Positions 61,640 through 64,000 of a stretch of 64,000 bases of DNA are shown here, one piece after another (position 1 is the stretch's first letter; each line of letters starts with the position of its first letter). The notes beneath the pieces are model-generated. The model was not told the DNA's origin and did no database searches. It saw nothing but the letters and a program-made list of their open reading frames with translations. The DNA comes from Megascapheus bottae (Eukaryota; Chordata; Mammalia; Rodentia; Geomyidae): assembly GCA_024803745.1 (NCBI GenBank), contig JANJXV010000013.1, forward strand, positions 55,026,501-55,090,500, given 5' to 3'. The position numbers were made by a program, and so were the translations under genes.

Positions 61640-61857
61640 TCTAAGGCAGCATTTGACAAACTGCTCTGTGGACCATCCTAATTTTCGTCAATATAATGTT
61701 ATTAGAACACAGAGATGTCATGTGATATGGATTACTTTCAACTGCTTTGGTGCCATCAGGCTGAGGGGCCATGCCTGGTCCGTGGTATCTGTGACACCTA
61801 CCATATTTGCTATTGCAACTTTGCAGGAAAAGTTTGGTGGCCCTGTTCTAAAGTATT
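61640..61857. mobile_element. Old hAT-like non-autonomous DNA element
   Basis: The ends (gcatttgacaaactg and aaaagtttggtggccctg) are roughly inverted copies of each other, and the interior carries ttattagaacacag and caactgctttggtg, recalling a known mammalian Charlie-type MITE with ggcaaact ends. The family name is not assigned. Confidence 0.6.
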
Positions 61858-61937
61858 GAGTAATTAATATTGCTCAATCAATTATTTTTAAATTACCTAT
61901 CACTTTCATGCTACTGTTGTTTGTATTATGTATTTTA

Positions 61938-62160
61938 TTTATTTGTGCTGGTCCTGGTGCTTGAATTCAGAGGTTGGGTACTGTCCCTGAGCTTTTTTGC
62001 TCAAGGCTGGAGCTTTACTGCTTGAGACACAGTTCCACTTCTGGCTTTATTTTTTTGTAGTTTATTGGGGATCAGACTCTTAAGGACTTTCTTGCCTGGG
62101 ATCCTCAGATCTCAGCCTCCTGAGTTAGGATTACAAATGTGAGCCACCAGCATTTAGCTC
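61938..62160 (-). mobile_element. B1-headed chimeric SINE
   Basis: Antisense copy, head-to-head with the next copy. Confidence 0.83.
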
Positions 62161-62184
62161 ATTGCGTTATATATTTAAAAAATA

Positions 62185-62416
62185 TTTTGCAGGTTTATAT
62201 CTGTAATCCTAGATGCTCAGGAGGCCAATGTCTGAGGACCATAGTTTAAAACCAACCTGGGCAGACAAATAAATTAGTGAGACTTATCTCTGATTAACCG
62301 CCAAAAGGCTGGAAGTAGAGCTGTGGCTCAAGTGGTAGAGTGAGCTAGCTTTGAGAGAAAAAGCTAATAAGCCAGAGCACATAGTGCTGAGTTCAAGCCC
62401 CGGCCCCGGCACACAT
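62185..62416 (+). mobile_element. B1-headed chimeric SINE
   Basis: + strand copy; inverted partner of the copy at 61938 with a 25-bp gap. Confidence 0.83.
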
Positions 62417-62560
62417 AAAAGGATTTTCCTGACTTTGAAAGGGAAAGAGTTCTTTTCATAAAAAGGAAATAAAACCAAAAAAAATTATGAAGAAAAAGAC
62501 TCAGAATCTCACTGCATAGGTCTCTCCAGGACGCTGGTTCCTGGTGCGGTGGTGTGCTGC

Positions 62561-62662
62561 CCCATCCTCCTGACTCCTCCTCCTGACTCCTCCTCCTCCT
62601 CCTCCTCCTCCTCCTCTTCCTCCTCTTCTTCCTCCTCCTCCTCCTCCTCCTTCTCTTCCTCC

Positions 62663-62694
<32 letters not shown>

Positions 62695-62750
62695 TTTCTC
62701 CTCCTCCTTCTCTTCCTCCTCCTCCTCCTCCTCCTCTTCCTCCTTCTTTT
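62561..62750. repeat. TCC/TCT trinucleotide tract, about 190 bp
   Basis: An almost pure pyrimidine run of TCC with TCT interruptions. The complementary strand is GGA/AGA purine. It lies 1.1 kb before exon 10. Translation as polyserine is an artefact. Confidence 0.95.
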
Positions 62751-62817
62751 TAATGTAATATTATAACAAGTATCTAGTTATGCCATCACATACTGTTTTT
62801 CTTTCGGCGGTGGAGTG

Positions 62818-63000
62818 GGGTGGGTTTTGGTGATGGGGCTTGAATTTGGCCCCTGCGCTCTTTTGTTCAGGTCTAGTGGTATACTACTTTGAGCCACAAC
62901 TCCACTTCCAGTTTTCTAGAAGTACTTTTGAACCACAATCCTCAAATTTCAGCCTTTTGAGTAGCTAAGATTACAGTGTGAGCCACTAATGCCCAGCTCA
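62818..63000 (-). mobile_element. B1-headed chimeric SINE, internally deleted
   Basis: Antisense copy lacking part of the spacer. Confidence 0.78.
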
Positions 63001-63006
63001 TCATAA

Positions 63007-63233
63007 ACTTTTTTTTTGTCAGCCCTAGGGCTTGAACTCTGGGCCTGGGCGCTGTTCCTGAGCTCTTCAGCTCAAGGCTAGCGCTCTACCACTTGAGCCA
63101 TAGCGCTACTTCTGATTTTTTGATGGTTAATTGGAGATAAGAGTCCCATGGATTTTAATGCTCAGGCTGGGATCCTCCGAATTCTGCCTCCTGAGTAGCT
63201 AGGATTACAGGTGTGAGTCAACGGTGCCTGGCT
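63007..63233 (-). mobile_element. B1-headed chimeric SINE
   Basis: Full antisense copy. Confidence 0.86.
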
Positions 63234-63334
63234 TTTTCTTTTTTCTGTCCTTCTTGAAAGTTCTTCATTTTGCTCTGTGTATGTGTGTTAGCTCCTTGGG
63301 ATAGTTTCAGGAGAAGATTGCTGAGTAAAAGTAC

Positions 63335-63481
63335 ACACGTGAGCTATAACTCCTTCTAGCTTGTTGCCGGTTCATTGGAGAAAAAGTCCGATTTATCTGT
63401 TCAGGCTTTGAACTATAATCCTCAGATTTCAGTGTCCTGAGTAACCAGGATTACAGATGTGAGCCACCACTGGTGCCCAGG
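63335..63481 (-). mobile_element. B1-headed chimeric SINE, partial
   Basis: Antisense copy truncated in the tRNA-like unit. Confidence 0.78.
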
Positions 63482-63492
63482 TTCAAGTGTTT

Positions 63493-63718
63493 GGTTTTTT
63501 GCCGGTTGTGGGACTTGAACTCGGAGTCTGGGCACTGTTCCTGAGCTTTTTCTTTGCTCAGAGTGCAGTGCTCTCCCCTTGAGCCATAGCTCCACTTCCA
63601 GCTTTTGTAGCTAATTGGAAATCAGCATGTCACAGACCTTTCCTACGGAGGCTGGCTTCAAACTGCCATCCTCAGATCTCAGCCTCCTGAGCAGTTAGGA
63701 TTATAGACGTGAGCCAGT
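63493..63718 (-). mobile_element. B1-headed chimeric SINE
   Basis: Full antisense copy ending about 155 bp before exon 10. Confidence 0.85.
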
Positions 63719-63874
63719 TTCAAATGTCTGTTTTAACACTCTGTAATATTGGTGATCGGACCCCAAAATATGGCCAGTAGTTGCTTTCGTAGACCCAGCA
63801 TTTGTCTTACAGACAGACACCCATAAATGATGCTGATTCCTAAGCTCAGCCCTTCTCCTCCCCACCTGTCCTAG

Positions 63875-64000
<126 letters not shown>

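Noticed and set aside
62549..62758. Polyserine open frame
   Set aside because: It is the translation of a TCC/TCT microsatellite.

Overview
The window is mammalian genomic DNA lying wholly inside one gene, Lrp5 (low-density lipoprotein receptor-related protein 5, a Wnt/beta-catenin co-receptor), read on the + strand. Nine coding exons are recognisable, exons 2 to 10 by the human numbering. They encode residues 31 to 739 without a break in frame. Exon 1 (start codon, signal peptide, promoter) lies before base 1. Exon 10 runs off the right edge, and everything after it (rest of propeller 3, propeller 4, LDLR-A repeats, membrane segment, PPPSP tail) is outside.

Layout: 1-26587 is the 3' part of intron 1. 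Exon 2 (26588-26984), exon 3 (30805-31002) and exon 4 (33086-33282) encode beta-propeller 1. Exon 5 (34590-34721) is EGF-like module 1. After a 16 kb intron 5, exons 6, 7 and 8 (51040-51436, 52378-52549, 58101-58317) encode propeller 2. Exon 9 (60401-60690) holds EGF-like module 2 and the start of propeller 3. Exon 10 starts at 63875. All exon lengths and phases equal those I recall for human LRP5, and every complete intron here is GT...AG. No second gene, no convincing RNA gene, and no bacterial, phage or CRISPR feature was found.

Organism: the introns are filled with two abundant chimeric SINE types. One has an ID-like (tRNA-Ala-like) head joined to a second tRNA-like unit. The other has a B1/7SL-like head joined to the same second unit. 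The first matches what is known of IDL-Geo, a SINE reported only from the rodent superfamily Geomyoidea (kangaroo rats, pocket mice, pocket gophers). Coding changes such as Pro294 also look rodent-like. A geomyoid rodent is the best inference; the species is not resolved. Older L1 pieces, B1 and ID monomers, one hAT-like DNA element and many microsatellites make up most of the remaining recognisable repeats.

The most interesting non-coding points are a CpG-rich exon 6 followed at once by four CCAAT/CCATT boxes and a GC box, a 65-bp tandem duplication carrying ATTGG motifs in intron 1, several SINE insertions with clean target-site duplications, antisense SINEs that each present a poly-T-gCCAG acceptor-like site to the Lrp5 transcript, a short interstitial telomere-like tract, and long purine/pyrimidine tracts. 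I did not see a previously undescribed system; this is an ordinary gene interior with a few features worth checking.
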